This document shows positions 1-9,352 of a stretch of DNA of 43,567 nt, piece by piece. Numbering within the stretch: position 1 is the stretch's first letter; each line of letters begins with the position of its first letter. The notes under the pieces were generated by a model. The model was not told where the DNA came from. It did no database searches and was given only the letters and a program-made list of their open reading frames with translations. The DNA lies in the NCBI GenBank assembly GCA_029219345.1, contig JAQXTF010000088.1, positions 1 through 43,567 on the forward strand, written 5' to 3'. Source of the stretch: Eggerthellales bacterium (GTDB lineage: Bacteria; Actinomycetota; Coriobacteriia; Coriobacteriales; Eggerthellaceae). The position numbers and the translations under genes were made by a program.

Positions 1-44
1 TCGTTGGTGATGATGCGCTTCTTCTGGCTCTTGATGTTTGCCAT
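1..44 (-). CDS. rpsT: 30S ribosomal protein S20, N-terminal fragment
   Basis: Only the first 14 codons are inside the window; the gene runs off the left edge. They read MANIKSQKKRIITN, the characteristic start of S20, which binds 16S rRNA early in 30S assembly. A strong Shine-Dalgarno GGAGGA (complement of 51-56) lies six bases before the ATG at 44. The gene is divergent from lepA; rpsT and lepA are neighbours in many bacteria. Identity is inferred from this short but distinctive peptide and the context. Confidence 0.9.
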   Translation of the reverse strand, partial: MANIKSQKKRIITN

Positions 45-180
45 TTGGATTCCTCCGTTTTGTTGTTTGCGTATTACGTTTCTTGTGCATCTAGTAATGA
101 CGTACGCGCTATAGACGTACCGCTCCAGACGAAACGTCGCAACACAACAGGAGGCAAGGAACCTCTGCGAGGTGAATGCG

Positions 181-303
181 ATGTTTGAAACGAGCAGGAT
201 TTTTCTCGCTTCTTCGACCTATGCGGTCTCCCAGCAATGCGAATTCATTAAGCAGCCAGTCTGCGAATTCGGCGATAAGTTCATCGCGCGTACGTATTGC
301 TAG
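181..303 (+). CDS. Possible 40-aa small protein (uncertain)
   Basis: An ATG at 181 is preceded by GAGGTG (169-174) with a six-base gap, which is good Shine-Dalgarno spacing, and the frame stops at 303. The predicted peptide starts MFETSRIFLASS, contains three cysteines and has no recognisable domain. The Shine-Dalgarno can pair with ACCTC at 161-165 in a small hairpin. It lies alone between divergent rpsT and lepA. It may be chance; there is no codon-use evidence strong enough to decide. Confidence 0.2.
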   Translation: MFETSRIFLASSTYAVSQQCEFIKQPVCEFGDKFIARTYC

Positions 304-354
304 ACACAACGCATGATAGAATATCAAAGGTTTGTGACTATGTCACGAAATATT

Positions 355-383
355 TTGCCCGAAATGCCGTTTTTCCTTATAAA
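355..383 (+). promoter_or_regulatory. lepA promoter
   Basis: TTGCCC (355-360) and TATAAA (378-383) are separated by exactly 17 bp. The start would fall near 390, giving a leader of about 35 nt with AAAGGA (405-410) as ribosome binding site. A palindrome GTGAC-TAT-GTCAC (334-346) lies just upstream of the -35 and could be a regulator site. Confidence 0.6.
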
Positions 384-423
384 ATAGGCATTCACGACAA
401 AAGTAAAGGATAGTTGTACCCAT

Positions 424-2229
424 ATGCCTACTGATTTGAATCATATTAGGAACTTTTCCATTATCGCTCATATCGATCATGGTAAGTCCACTATTTCTGA
501 CCGTATTCTTGAAATGACGGGCACCGTTGCTCATCGTGATATGAAAGAGCAGCTGCTTGATTCCATGGACATTGAACGCGAGCGCGGCATTACCATTAAA
601 AGCCAGGCAGTTCGCGTTGAGTACACCGCCGACGATGGAGAAGTGTATCAATACAACCTGATTGACACTCCTGGCCACGTTGACTTCACCTATGAAGTTT
701 CTCGCAGCTTGGCAGCTTGCGATGGCGCTGTTTTGGTGGTTGATGCAACCCAGGGCGTAGAGGCTCAGACAGTTGCTAACGCCATGCTTGCAATGAACTC
801 CAATTTGGAGATTGTGCCGCTTATCAACAAGATTGACCTGCCTTCTGCAGAACCTGAGCGCGTGCGTGCGGAAATTGAAGATGCCTTGGCTGTTCCCGCC
901 GACGATGCTGTGCTGGCTAGCGGCAAAACAGGCGAGGGCGTGCATGACTTGCTGGAATCCATCGCGTACAACATTCCTGCCCCTCAAGGCCAGATAGACG
1001 CCCCCCTTAAGGCGTTGATTTTCGACTCATACTTTGACCCTTATCGAGGCGTTGTTGCCCTCATTCGCGTGGTTGATGGCCAGGTGAAAAAAGGCGATAG
1101 GATTCGCATGCTGGCCACAGGCACGGAAACTTTGGTGGAAGAAGTGGGCGCTCGCCGTCCCGTAGAGACCTCCATGCCCGCTCTGTATACCGGCGAAGTG
1201 GGCTACCTGGTAACTGGTCTTAAGTCGGTAAGCCAGGTAAAAGTGGGCGATACCATCACCCTTGCCAGCAATAAGGAATGCGAGCCGCTTCCTGGCTATC
1301 GCGAGGCTAAGCCCATGGTTTTCACGGGTCTTTTCCCTATTGACAGCGATCAGTACGAGCCTTTGAAAGAGGCCTTGGAAAAGCTGGCTTTGAACGACCC
1401 CGCTTTGGTGTGGGAGCCCGAAAAGTCCCATGCGTTGGGCTTTGGTTTCCGCGTAGGTTTCCTGGGTTTGCTTCACATGGAGGTAATCAAGGAACGCCTT
1501 GAGCGCGAATTCGACCTTGACCTGCTTGCCACGGCTCCCAGCGTTGAATATAAGGTGTACATGCAGAGCGGGGAAGTACTTACCATCCGTTCTCCCCAGG
1601 AAATGCCCGACCCTGGCGAGTATGATCACATTGAAGAGCCCTTCTTGAAGGCGCGCATCATGGTTCCCCCTGATTACGTGGGTGCGGTTATGGACCTGAC
1701 GGTAAACCGTCGCGGCCAGTTTGAGAACATGAATTATCTTTCTCCCACCACCGTTGAGCTGGTGTGGCGCATGCCTTTGTCTGAAATGATCATGGATTAC
1801 TTCGACAAGTTGAAATCAAACACTAAGGGCTATGCAAGCTTGGACTATGAGCTTGACACTTATTACCCCAGTGATCTGGTAAAGCTGGATATTTTGCTAT
1901 CTGGTAAGCCTATTGACGCCTTGTCCTTTATCATCCACAAAGACAAAGCCTATGAGCGCGGCAAGATCTTGGCCGAAAAACTGAAAGGAATTATCCCTCG
2001 TCAGCTGTTTGAGGTGCCTATTCAGGCTGCCATTGGTGGCCGTGTTTTGGCTCGCGAGACCGTAAAAGCCAAGCGCAAAGACGTTTTGGCCAAATGCTAT
2101 GGCGGCGACATCTCTCGTAAGCGCAAGCTGCTGGAAAAGCAGAAGGAAGGCAAGAAGCGCATGAAGGCCATTGGCAACGTTGAAGTGCCCCAGGATGCCT
2201 TCATGGCCATCTTGAAGGTTGACGATTAA
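424..2229 (+). CDS. lepA: Elongation factor 4 (LepA GTPase)
   Basis: Ribosome-associated translational GTPase that can back-translocate stalled ribosomes and aids 30S assembly. The 601-aa length is normal. G motifs are clear: AHIDHGKS (15-22), DTPGH (81-85) and NKID (135-138), followed by EF-G-like domains and the LepA-specific C-terminal domain ending in the conserved [17 protein letters not shown] pattern. The ATG start follows AAAGGA at a rather long 13-base spacing, but the N-terminus aligns with the family. It begins an apparent lepA-dus-hemW transcription unit and is followed five bases later by dus. Confidence 0.97.
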   Translation: MPTDLNHIRNFSIIAHIDHGKSTISDRILEMTGTVAHRDMKEQLLDSMDIERERGITIKSQAVRVEYTADDGEVYQYNLIDTPGHVDFTYEVSRSLAACDGAVLVVDATQGVEAQTVANAMLAMNSNLEIVPLINKIDLPSAEPERVRAEIEDALAVPADDAVLASGKTGEGVHDLLESIAYNIPAPQGQIDAPLKALIFDSYFDPYRGVVALIRVVDGQVKKGDRIRMLATGTETLVEEVGARRPVETSMPALYTGEVGYLVTGLKSVSQVKVGDTITLASNKECEPLPGYREAKPMVFTGLFPIDSDQYEPLKEALEKLALNDPALVWEPEKSHALGFGFRVGFLGLLHMEVIKERLEREFDLDLLATAPSVEYKVYMQSGEVLTIRSPQEMPDPGEYDHIEEPFLKARIMVPPDYVGAVMDLTVNRRGQFENMNYLSPTTVELVWRMPLSEMIMDYFDKLKSNTKGYASLDYELDTYYPSDLVKLDILLSGKPIDALSFIIHKDKAYERGKILAEKLKGIIPRQLFEVPIQAAIGGRVLARETVKAKRKDVLAKCYGGDISRKRKLLEKQKEGKKRMKAIGNVEVPQDAFMAILKVDD

Positions 2230-2234
2230 GCTTT

Positions 2235-3248
2235 ATGACCACCGCTGCCCATCGCCAACAACTGCAAGAATTCCTGAAAGGCCATCGCGTCATTTTGGGT
2301 CCTATGGCTGGCGTTTCCGACGAAGCCATGAGGTCGCTGTGCCTTGCGCAAGGCGCTGATATGACCTACACCGAAATGGTTTCTTCGAAGGCTCTTTCTT
2401 TTGCAAACGAAAAAACCCGCAATTTGCTACGGCTTGCTCCCGGCGAGAAAAAGGTTGCCGTCCAGCTCTTTGGCCATGAACCTGAAACTATGGCCAAAGA
2501 AGCGGCTTGGGTTGAGGAATTTCTTGGCGATAAACTTGCTTATTTGGATATCAATATGGGCTGCCCAGCACGAAAGATCTGCGGTAAAGGCGATGGATCG
2601 GCCCTTATGAAGGACCCCGAACTCGCTGCTGAAATCGTATCTAAGATGGAGCATGCTGTTGATCATGCTGTTACGGTGAAATTCCGGCGAGGATTTTTTG
2701 AGGGCGAAGAGACCGCCGTTGAATTCGCAAAACGAATGGAGCAAGCGGGTGCTGCCGCTTGTGCGGTTCATGGTCGCTACGCACAGCAAATGTATCATGG
2801 AAAATCCGATTTCACGGTTATTGGCCGTGTTAAGACAGCAATTTCTATTCCCGTAGTTGGCAATGGCGACATTTGCTCAGGTGTTGATGCTGCACGCATG
2901 TTTGAGGAAACTCGTTGCGATTCGGTGATGATTGCTCGTGCTGCTGAAGGCAACCCCTGGATCTTTGCTCAGATTAAGGCAAAACTTCAAGGCGTCGAGC
3001 CTGCCCCATTTCCCACCGCTGAGCAGCGCATAGATATGGCGCGCACCCACGCAGAGCTTCTGACCCATCGTGAAGGCCGCAATATCTGCCGCATGCGCAA
3101 ACACGCTATGTGGTATATGACGGGCTTACCGGGCGCCAGCGCAGCTCGCGGACGCATCAACGAATGCGTGACTCTTGATGATTTCAACCAGGTGTTTGAC
3201 GAACTGCTGGAAAAAGTTGCCCAGTATCAAAAAGAAAGGGAGTCTTAG
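2235..3248 (+). CDS. dusB: tRNA-dihydrouridine synthase (DusB-like)
   Basis: FMN- and NADPH-dependent enzyme that reduces specific uridines in tRNA to dihydrouridine. The 337-aa protein has the N-terminal substrate motif LGPMAGVSD, the catalytic cysteine in NMGCPARKI (Cys110), the HGR motif with flavin contacts near 179-190, VVGNGD (207-212) and a C-terminal helical RNA-binding domain. The subfamily (DusB) is inferred from overall pattern. It starts five bases after lepA and has a weak Shine-Dalgarno, so translational coupling is likely; hemW starts one base after its stop. Confidence 0.9.
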   Translation: MTTAAHRQQLQEFLKGHRVILGPMAGVSDEAMRSLCLAQGADMTYTEMVSSKALSFANEKTRNLLRLAPGEKKVAVQLFGHEPETMAKEAAWVEEFLGDKLAYLDINMGCPARKICGKGDGSALMKDPELAAEIVSKMEHAVDHAVTVKFRRGFFEGEETAVEFAKRMEQAGAAACAVHGRYAQQMYHGKSDFTVIGRVKTAISIPVVGNGDICSGVDAARMFEETRCDSVMIARAAEGNPWIFAQIKAKLQGVEPAPFPTAEQRIDMARTHAELLTHREGRNICRMRKHAMWYMTGLPGASAARGRINECVTLDDFNQVFDELLEKVAQYQKERES

Positions 3249-3249
3249 C

Positions 3250-4362
3250 ATGCCACACGACCCTTATCGTGCTTTGTATCTGCACATTCCTTTTTGCGTG
3301 AAGAAGTGTAGCTATTGCGACTTCACTTCATGGGCTGTTGATGCTGCATCTCCCCAGATAGACGAATATATTGAAGACCTGATCTGCCAGATTCGTAGGG
3401 CCTCTAAGGCGGGAGAGCTAGCTCAGATTGAGACAGTATACCTTGGCGGTGGTACCCCCAGCTACGTTGGCTCTCAGAGGCTTTCGTCGCTGCTCTATGC
3501 GCTGTCTATGTTCATGCGCTTGGAACCCGATGTAGAATGTTCCATGGAGGCAAATCCTGAGAGCATCAACGAGCGATTAATCAAGGATATTTGGGCTTTA
3601 GGCGTGAATCGCCTTTCCGTTGGCGTGCAAAGTTTTGACGATGCTGTGCTAAAAACCCTGGGAAGAGCCCATGATGCAGAAACTGCCCGCAATGCGATAA
3701 GGCTGGCTTTGGAACGATTTGAAAATGTTAGCCTTGACTTGATGTGCGGCATTCCTGGACAGAGCAACGAATCGTTTGAGGAGTCTTTGCGCACGGCCAT
3801 TGAGCTAGGCGTGACTCATATCAGCATTTATCCCTTGACCATCGAAGGCAATACGCCCTTCCATTACGCCGTTATTTCGAGGCAGATGGAAGAGCCCGAT
3901 GATGATTGCGAGGCAGAGCATATGGCTCTTGCCCAAAAGGTGCTTACCGAGGCAGGATATGAGCGCTACGAGGTGGCAAGCTACGCCAAGCCTGGCTATG
4001 AATGCAAGCACAATATCGCTTACTGGACGGGTGTTCCTTATTTAGGTATTGGCAGAAGCGCTGCAACTATGACCCAAAACAGCCAGCGCCGTATGCGCAA
4101 GCAGGATAATTATATAAGCGACGATCTGAATTCTGCGCAAATGCGAGCAGAAGACCTGATGATGAGCATGCGCATGACACGAGGCGTCAGCGTTGAACAG
4201 GTTGAGCAGTCGCTCCTTTTGCTCCCTGGGGCCATTGATACCTTTGAAGATCTTTGTCAGCTTGGTCTCTGCAAAAAGGAAGAAGGCCGCTATAAACCCA
4301 CTGAGATGGGCTGGCTATGCGGCAACGAACTTTACGGCCGCATCTTCGATATGGCGCCCTAA
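3250..4362 (+). CDS. hemW: Radical SAM heme chaperone HemW
   Basis: HemW proteins bind heme and a 4Fe-4S cluster and are thought to deliver heme to respiratory enzymes; they were formerly annotated as oxygen-independent coproporphyrinogen oxidases. The CX3CX2C cluster is at Cys16, Cys20 and Cys23 (FCVKKCSYCDF), followed by the SAM-contact YLGGGTPS. The 370-aa length fits. The open frame extends 25 codons upstream into dus, but ATG 3250 has an AAAGGGAG Shine-Dalgarno and the family N-terminus. HemN would have a longer N-terminal region, which is absent. Ends at a strong terminator. Confidence 0.93.
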   Translation: MPHDPYRALYLHIPFCVKKCSYCDFTSWAVDAASPQIDEYIEDLICQIRRASKAGELAQIETVYLGGGTPSYVGSQRLSSLLYALSMFMRLEPDVECSMEANPESINERLIKDIWALGVNRLSVGVQSFDDAVLKTLGRAHDAETARNAIRLALERFENVSLDLMCGIPGQSNESFEESLRTAIELGVTHISIYPLTIEGNTPFHYAVISRQMEEPDDDCEAEHMALAQKVLTEAGYERYEVASYAKPGYECKHNIAYWTGVPYLGIGRSAATMTQNSQRRMRKQDNYISDDLNSAQMRAEDLMMSMRMTRGVSVEQVEQSLLLLPGAIDTFEDLCQLGLCKKEEGRYKPTEMGWLCGNELYGRIFDMAP

Positions 4363-4406
4363 ATTGTTGACAAAGTGCGCCACTGTTTGCCACCAAATGC
4401 CTGCAT

Positions 4407-4440
4407 AAAAAACGAGCCGGACTTTTGTCCGGCTCGTTGT
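4407..4440. terminator. Bidirectional terminator between hemW and pckA
   Basis: A 12-bp perfect stem (AACGAGCCGGAC, 4411-4422, with its complement 4427-4438) has a TTTT loop. It is flanked by a run of A on the left, which serves pckA on the minus strand, and GTTGTATTTT on the right, which serves hemW. Confidence 0.9.
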
Positions 4441-4458
4441 ATTTTAAGTAGCAGGTTC

Positions 4459-6072
4459 TTACAGCTGGGGGCCAGCAGCAACCAGTTCTGCGCCGCCATC
4501 AACAGATTCGTACTTCTTGAAGTTCTTGATGAAGCGTCCAGCCAGGTCGGTTGCCTTTTCTTCCCACTGGCTAGCCTCTGCGTAGGTGTCGCGGGGATCC
4601 AAAATGGCGGGATCAACGCCGGGAAGCTCGGTGGGAACCTCGAAATTGAAGTAGGGAATGGTCTTGGTGGGAGCGCTGATGATGCTGCCATCAAGGATGG
4701 CGTCAATGATGCCGCGGGTGTCCTTGATGGAGATGCGCTTGCCGGTGCCGTTCCAACCGGTATTCACCAAGTAAGCCTTGGCGCCGCTCTGCTCCATGCG
4801 CTTCACCAGCTCTTCGCCGTTCTTGGTGGGAGGAAGCTCCTGGAATGCCTGGCCGAAGCTTGCGGAGTTGGTGGGGGTGGGCTCGGTGATGCCGCGCTCG
4901 GTGCCTGCCAGCTTTGCGGTGAAGCCGCTCAAGAAGTAGTACTTAGTCTGCTCGGGGGTCAAAATGGAAACCGGAGGCAGAACGCCAAAGGCGTCAGCGG
5001 AAAGGAAGATTACATTCTTAGCTGCAGGACCTGCAGAAACGGGAAGAACGTTCTTCACAATCTTCTCGATATGGTCGATGGGGTAAGACACGCGGGTGTT
5101 CTCGGTAACGGACTTGTCGTCGAAATCGATAGTGCCGTCTTCGGCCACGGTGACGTTCTCCAGCAAGGCATTGCGCTTGATTGCGTTGTAAATGTCAGGC
5201 TCGGATTCCTTGTCAAGGCCGATAACCTTAGCGTAGCAGCCGCCTTCAAAGTTGAACACGCCATTGTCGTCCCAGCCGTGCTCGTCGTCACCAATGAGCA
5301 GACGCTTGGGGTCAGTGGAAAGGGTGGTCTTGCCGGTGCCAGAAAGACCGAAGAAGATGGCGGTGTTTTCACCGTTCATGTCGGTGTTGGCGGAGCAATG
5401 CATGGAGGCAATGCCCTTCAGAGGCAGGTAGTAGTTCATCATGGAGAACATGCCCTTTTTCATTTCGCCACCGTACCAGGTGTTGATGATGACCTGCTCG
5501 CGGCTGGTGATGTTGAACACAACAGCAGTCTCTGAATTCAGGCCCAGCTCCTGGTAGTTTTCCACCTTGGCCTTAGAGGCGCAGTAAACGGTGAAGTCAG
5601 GCTGGAAGTTCTCCAGTTCCTCTTCGGTGGGCTGGATGAACATGTTCTTTACGAAATGAGCCTGCCAAGCAACTTCCATAACGAAGCGGATGGCCATGCG
5701 GGTGTCTTTGTTGGCGCCGCAGAAGGCATCCATGACAAAAAGGCGCTTGCCGCACAGCTGATTGATGGCAATTTCCTTTACGGCTGCCCAAGTTTCCTCA
5801 GAAGCAGCATGATTATCGTTGGGGTATTCAGGGGTGTTCCACCAGACGGTGTCCTTGGAGTTTTCATCCATAACGATGAACTTATCCTTAGGAGAGCGAC
5901 CGGTGTAGATGCCCGTCATGACGTTTACTGCATCCAGTTCGGTAAGGATGCCTTTGTCAAAGCCTTCAAGCTCAGATTTGGTTTCCTCTTCGTACAGGAA
6001 TTCGTAAGAGGGATTGTGAATGATTTCAGTCGCGCCGGTAATGCCGTACTGAGTCAAATCTACAGTTGCCAT
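4459..6072 (-). CDS. pckA: Phosphoenolpyruvate carboxykinase (ATP)
   Basis: Converts oxaloacetate and ATP to PEP, CO2 and ADP; in anaerobes it often runs in the carboxylating direction to conserve energy. The 537-aa protein has the PckA P-loop GLSGTGKTT (242-250), the metal-binding GDDEHGWDD (261-269), the RSPKDKF substrate motif (59-65) and the conserved [13 protein letters not shown] segment. This is the ATP family, not the GTP enzyme usual in mycobacteria. The ATG at 6072 follows AAAGGG on the minus strand. It is inserted in opposite orientation inside the usual hemW-hrcA order. No clear promoter was found. Confidence 0.96.
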   Translation of the reverse strand: MATVDLTQYGITGATEIIHNPSYEFLYEEETKSELEGFDKGILTELDAVNVMTGIYTGRSPKDKFIVMDENSKDTVWWNTPEYPNDNHAASEETWAAVKEIAINQLCGKRLFVMDAFCGANKDTRMAIRFVMEVAWQAHFVKNMFIQPTEEELENFQPDFTVYCASKAKVENYQELGLNSETAVVFNITSREQVIINTWYGGEMKKGMFSMMNYYLPLKGIASMHCSANTDMNGENTAIFFGLSGTGKTTLSTDPKRLLIGDDEHGWDDNGVFNFEGGCYAKVIGLDKESEPDIYNAIKRNALLENVTVAEDGTIDFDDKSVTENTRVSYPIDHIEKIVKNVLPVSAGPAAKNVIFLSADAFGVLPPVSILTPEQTKYYFLSGFTAKLAGTERGITEPTPTNSASFGQAFQELPPTKNGEELVKRMEQSGAKAYLVNTGWNGTGKRISIKDTRGIIDAILDGSIISAPTKTIPYFNFEVPTELPGVDPAILDPRDTYAEASQWEEKATDLAGRFIKNFKKYESVDGGAELVAAGPQL

Positions 6073-6329
6073 GGAAGAAACCCTTTTCTCTTGGCCTATG
6101 AATTACACAACGATACAAAGATAGCAGCAAACAAGGCGCAATGCGCGTGTTATTGGGTGAACGTGTCAAGTTAATTCGGCGTAAATCATAGGTTTCGGGT
6201 TTGTGACTCAAAAGTGGCTTTGAGCCGTCCGTTCGGTAACGGTTGGGCAACTTAACCGCGCTCTTGCCGTTTCTTGAAATGGTCCTGCTAAAATGCATGA
6301 TGTTTCAAGGTTGAGAAAAGGGGGATGCT
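6073..6329. other. Divergent pckA/hrcA control region
   Basis: Holds the pckA leader (minus) and the hrcA promoter (plus). Visible elements are a CTCAAA-AGTGGC-TTTGAG inverted repeat (6207-6224), a consensus -35 TTGACA on the minus strand (6169-6164) lacking a good -10, and CTTGAAA/TTTCAAG arms (6273-6279, 6303-6309) flanking the hrcA -10. No CIRCE element is present. Confidence 0.5.
6286..6294 (+). promoter_or_regulatory. hrcA extended -10 promoter
   Basis: TGC-TAAAAT (6286-6294) is an extended -10; the best -35 is TTGCCG (6264-6269) with a long 19-bp gap. Transcription would start near 6301, upstream of AAAAGGGGG (6316-6324). Confidence 0.4.
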
Positions 6330-7346
6330 TTGCTCTCTGATAGACGACAGCGCGTGCTGGGCGCTCTTATTGAAGAATATGTGTCCTGCGCATTGCCTGT
6401 TGGATCCCGTACGCTTATTGAGCGTTATCCTTTGGGGGTAAGCTCGGCAACGGTGCGCAATGAGCTTTCCCGCCTTGAATATGACGGCTATTTGCTGCAG
6501 CCCCACACTTCGGCTGGACGCATTCCCACCGATGCCGGTTATCGCGCCTTCGTGGACAATCTGATGCATCATGAATTGCTTCCCCAAGACCCCGCCTATT
6601 CCCATGCCGTTGGGCAGCTGCTGGAAACCTCCAGCGAGCTTGATGAGCTGCTGGAAAAGGTCTCGTATCACTTGTCTCGCTTCACTGATTGCTTATCGGT
6701 AGTGTTGGCTCCCGCTTTGTACGATTTTCGCCTTAAGCAAATTTCCTTTGTGTCTATGGGCCCTGTACAGTTCTTGTGCATTTTGGTCACCGAGGACGGT
6801 CAGGTGTTCAATAGGCACGTACACTCGCTGGTGGATGTTAGCCCCGATGAGCTAGCTCGTCTTCAGGTGTTCTTGAACCAAGTTATGTGCGGCCGTACCT
6901 TGCAAGAGCTTGAGCAGGGATTATATGAAACCATGGGAATGGCATTGCGTGATCCGCTGGTTTCTCGCTGCGTATCCGAAATTATTTCTTGCTTGCGCGA
7001 AGGTACCAACGCCCGTGCTCACAGCCTTGGCATGAGTAGCCTGTTGCAGAAGCCCGAATTCGCTCATTCACAGTCTCTTATTCCGGTTATGCACATGCTG
7101 GAAGATGACTCACTGCTTCTTGAGATTCTTGACCAAAGCTCCATGGATTCCGACGGTGATTTGCCCACGGTAAGCATTGGCAGGGAAAACGGCAAAGAAG
7201 CGCTTTCGGGCGTCTCCGTTGTGGCGGGCCGCTTTGGATCGGGGCAAAGCCAAGGCGTTGTAGCTGTTATCGGCCCCACCCGAATGGATTACTCCCGCGT
7301 GATGTACGCAGTTCAGTGCGCTCGCGATGTTTTAGACGATGCGTAA
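6330..7346 (+). CDS. hrcA: Heat-inducible transcription repressor HrcA
   Basis: HrcA represses chaperone genes by binding CIRCE elements and is activated by GroE. The 338-aa protein has the N-terminal winged helix with the signature VSSATVRNELSRLE and the LQPHTSAGRIPTDAGYR loop (about 40-75), then the GAF-like C-terminal half. The start is TTG at 6330: it has AAAAGGGGG five bases upstream, and the ATG at 6325 is out of frame. It is followed by dnaJ without grpE-dnaK between, so those genes must lie elsewhere. No CIRCE is seen upstream, so it may not regulate itself in the usual way. Confidence 0.95.
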   Translation: MLSDRRQRVLGALIEEYVSCALPVGSRTLIERYPLGVSSATVRNELSRLEYDGYLLQPHTSAGRIPTDAGYRAFVDNLMHHELLPQDPAYSHAVGQLLETSSELDELLEKVSYHLSRFTDCLSVVLAPALYDFRLKQISFVSMGPVQFLCILVTEDGQVFNRHVHSLVDVSPDELARLQVFLNQVMCGRTLQELEQGLYETMGMALRDPLVSRCVSEIISCLREGTNARAHSLGMSSLLQKPEFAHSQSLIPVMHMLEDDSLLLEILDQSSMDSDGDLPTVSIGRENGKEALSGVSVVAGRFGSGQSQGVVAVIGPTRMDYSRVMYAVQCARDVLDDA

Positions 7347-7405
7347 TGACAATACGAGCTTAATGGTGTAACTTTGAACGGTTACTGTTTTTAGAAAGGT
7401 TACGT

Positions 7406-8539
7406 ATGACAACTGATCTGTATGAGGTTCTTGGAGTTTCCAAGAATGCAACGGATGACGAAATCAAAAAGGCTTTCCGCAAGAAGGCCCGCGAATATCA
7501 CCCTGACGTAAACAAAGCGCCTGATGCCGAGGAAAAATTCAAAGAAATAAACGAGGCATATGACGTGCTTTCCGACCCCACGAAGCGCGCTCAGTACGAC
7601 CGCTTTGGCTCCATCCCCGGTGCAGCAGGCGGCAATCCCTATGGCGGGGGCTTCTCCAACATGGAGGATATGTTCGGCGGCTTTGGCATGGGCGACATCT
7701 TCAGCACCTTCTTTGGAGGTGCTGCTGGTGGCCGTTCTACCGTTAGCAAGAACGGTCGCGATATGGGCGTTGGCCTTCGTCTTACCCTGGAAGAAGTTGC
7801 AACTGGCATTAAGCGCGAGATTGTGTACGACCGACTTGCTCCGTGTTCTGATTGCACTGGTACCGGTTTGGGTGAAAACGGCAGGGAAGTAACCTGCTCC
7901 AAATGCAATGGCACGGGCCGCGTTACCACGGTTCAGCAAACCTTCTTGGGTGCTATTCAGACCGCTACCACGTGCCCCGAGTGCAATGGAATTGGCAAGA
8001 CCGTTGAAAATCCCTGCCCCGAATGCGAAGGCCAGGGTCGTGTTCCCGATAGGCAGCGCGTGTCTGTTGACGTTCCTGCAGGCATTCGCGATGGTCAGCA
8101 GCTGCGCATTTCCGGTTACGGCGAAGCGGGCATGAACGGCGCCGCCGCAGGCGACCTTATTGTGACCTGCCGCATCCAGGAGCATGAGTTCTTCGAGCGT
8201 GATGGCGACAACCTGCACGCAAAGGCAAATATTTCCTTTATTCAGGCCACCTTGGGCGCTGAAATTGAGATTAATGGCATTAAGCCTGATGAGAAGGTTA
8301 AAGTTCGTATTCCCGAAGGTTGCCAGAACGACCAAGTTGTTCGCGTACGCGGCTACGGTATGCCTCGTCTGCGTTCTGAAAATCGCGGCGATCTGTACGT
8401 TCACGTTGGCGTGGTGATTCCTAAGAAGGTTACCAAGCACCAGCGCGAGCTTCTTGAAGAACTTGCCGCCGATATGGGCGAAGACGTTGCCGCTCCTCGC
8501 TCCACCCTCGAAAAGCTGCGCGACGTTTTTGGCGGCTAA
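7406..8539 (+). CDS. dnaJ: Chaperone DnaJ (Hsp40)
   Basis: Cochaperone that delivers unfolded clients to DnaK and stimulates its ATPase. The 377-aa protein is a full class I DnaJ: J domain at 1-70 with the HPD triad (32-34), a Gly/Phe-rich linker (about 70-110), four CXXCXGXG zinc repeats (about 149-215: [32 protein letters not shown]) and the substrate-binding C-terminal domain. The ATG follows GAAAGG. It is the second gene after hrcA and is followed three bases later by rsmE. Confidence 0.97.
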   Translation: MTTDLYEVLGVSKNATDDEIKKAFRKKAREYHPDVNKAPDAEEKFKEINEAYDVLSDPTKRAQYDRFGSIPGAAGGNPYGGGFSNMEDMFGGFGMGDIFSTFFGGAAGGRSTVSKNGRDMGVGLRLTLEEVATGIKREIVYDRLAPCSDCTGTGLGENGREVTCSKCNGTGRVTTVQQTFLGAIQTATTCPECNGIGKTVENPCPECEGQGRVPDRQRVSVDVPAGIRDGQQLRISGYGEAGMNGAAAGDLIVTCRIQEHEFFERDGDNLHAKANISFIQATLGAEIEINGIKPDEKVKVRIPEGCQNDQVVRVRGYGMPRLRSENRGDLYVHVGVVIPKKVTKHQRELLEELAADMGEDVAAPRSTLEKLRDVFGG

Positions 8540-8542
8540 CCT

Positions 8543-9352
8543 ATGTCGCTTCCTCATTACTTTCTACAAGAGCAAATCATTTCTGCCCAGACGCAGGAGT
8601 GTTTTGCTCTTGCGCTTTCTTCTGATGACGCCAAGCATATGAAGGTGGCCCGCATGGCTCCCGGCGAGCATTTGGCCGTCATTGACGCATCGCAGGATTA
8701 TTTTGAATGCCAGATTGTCGCTTTTGAGCAGGGTCTTCCCGTGGTACGCATTTGCAAAAAGCTAGATGATAAGTCTTGCGGTCCTCGCGTAACGTTGGTG
8801 CAGGGCCTGGCCAAGGGCGAGAAGATGGAGCTGGTTATTCGGCACGCCACCGAGTTGGGCGTCAGCGCTTTTATCCCTCTGAAGTGCGAGCGCAGCATAA
8901 TGAAGCTCGACGAGAAGAAGGCCCCTGAGCGCATAAAGCGCTGGGCGGCTGTGGTGAAAAGCGCCGCCATGCAATCGGGCCAAACCACCCTTGCCCACGT
9001 AAGCATGCCTGAAACAGTCAAGCAGCTCTGCGCCCATTCTTATGATTTTGATGCGATTGTGGTGTGTTGGGAAGAAGCTCCAACGGTGAATCGCATAAGC
9101 GAGGCTCTTGAAAAACTTCTTGCAATGGCTGAAAAGCCTGCAACAGAGCTTTCTGTTGCCGTTGTGGTGGGCCCTGAAGGGGGATTATCATCCCAAGAGG
9201 TGGATTTGCTTATGACCTGCGAAAATGCTTCTCTAGTCTCCCTGGGGTCATCCATCTTGCGCACGGAAACTGCTGGCATTGTTGCTCCCGCTTTAGTTAT
9301 GTACACTTTGGGCGCCTTGGGCGGATACAATCGTGGTGAAGGCCTTGAGTAA
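8543..9352 (+). CDS. rsmE: 16S rRNA (uracil1498-N3)-methyltransferase
   Basis: SPOUT-class SAM-dependent enzyme that methylates U1498 of 16S rRNA in the 30S subunit. The 269-aa protein has an N-terminal PUA-like domain, LVQGLAKGEKMELVIRHATELG in the middle, and the SPOUT knot signature VVVGPEGGLSSQEVD followed by LGSSILRTETAG. It starts three bases after dnaJ, matching the common dnaJ-(prmA)-rsmE-mtaB order; prmA is absent here. Its end overlaps the likely start of mtaB by 20 bp. Confidence 0.93.
   Translation: MSLPHYFLQEQIISAQTQECFALALSSDDAKHMKVARMAPGEHLAVIDASQDYFECQIVAFEQGLPVVRICKKLDDKSCGPRVTLVQGLAKGEKMELVIRHATELGVSAFIPLKCERSIMKLDEKKAPERIKRWAAVVKSAAMQSGQTTLAHVSMPETVKQLCAHSYDFDAIVVCWEEAPTVNRISEALEKLLAMAEKPATELSVAVVVGPEGGLSSQEVDLLMTCENASLVSLGSSILRTETAGIVAPALVMYTLGALGGYNRGEGLE

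Larger units (their letters stand above)
45..423. other. Divergent rpsT/lepA intergenic region
   Basis: This 379-bp stretch holds no recognisable full gene. It contains the rpsT Shine-Dalgarno site, a possible 40-codon ORF (181-303), a 13-bp palindrome (334-346) and a good lepA promoter (355-383). I could not find a convincing -35/-10 pair for rpsT. A longer open frame on the minus strand (109-327) starts only at TTG and resembles nothing I know. Confidence 0.6.

Noticed and set aside
109-327. 72-codon open frame on the minus strand upstream of rpsT
   Set aside because: Starts at TTG without a ribosome site, resembles no family, and overlaps the lepA control region and the plus-strand small ORF.
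6164-6169. pckA promoter built on minus-strand TTGACA
   Set aside because: No acceptable -10 lies 16-18 bp downstream (GCGCAT at best).
7400-8557. 385-codon open frame antisense to dnaJ
   Set aside because: Covers dnaJ exactly; composition is that of a reverse-complement reading.
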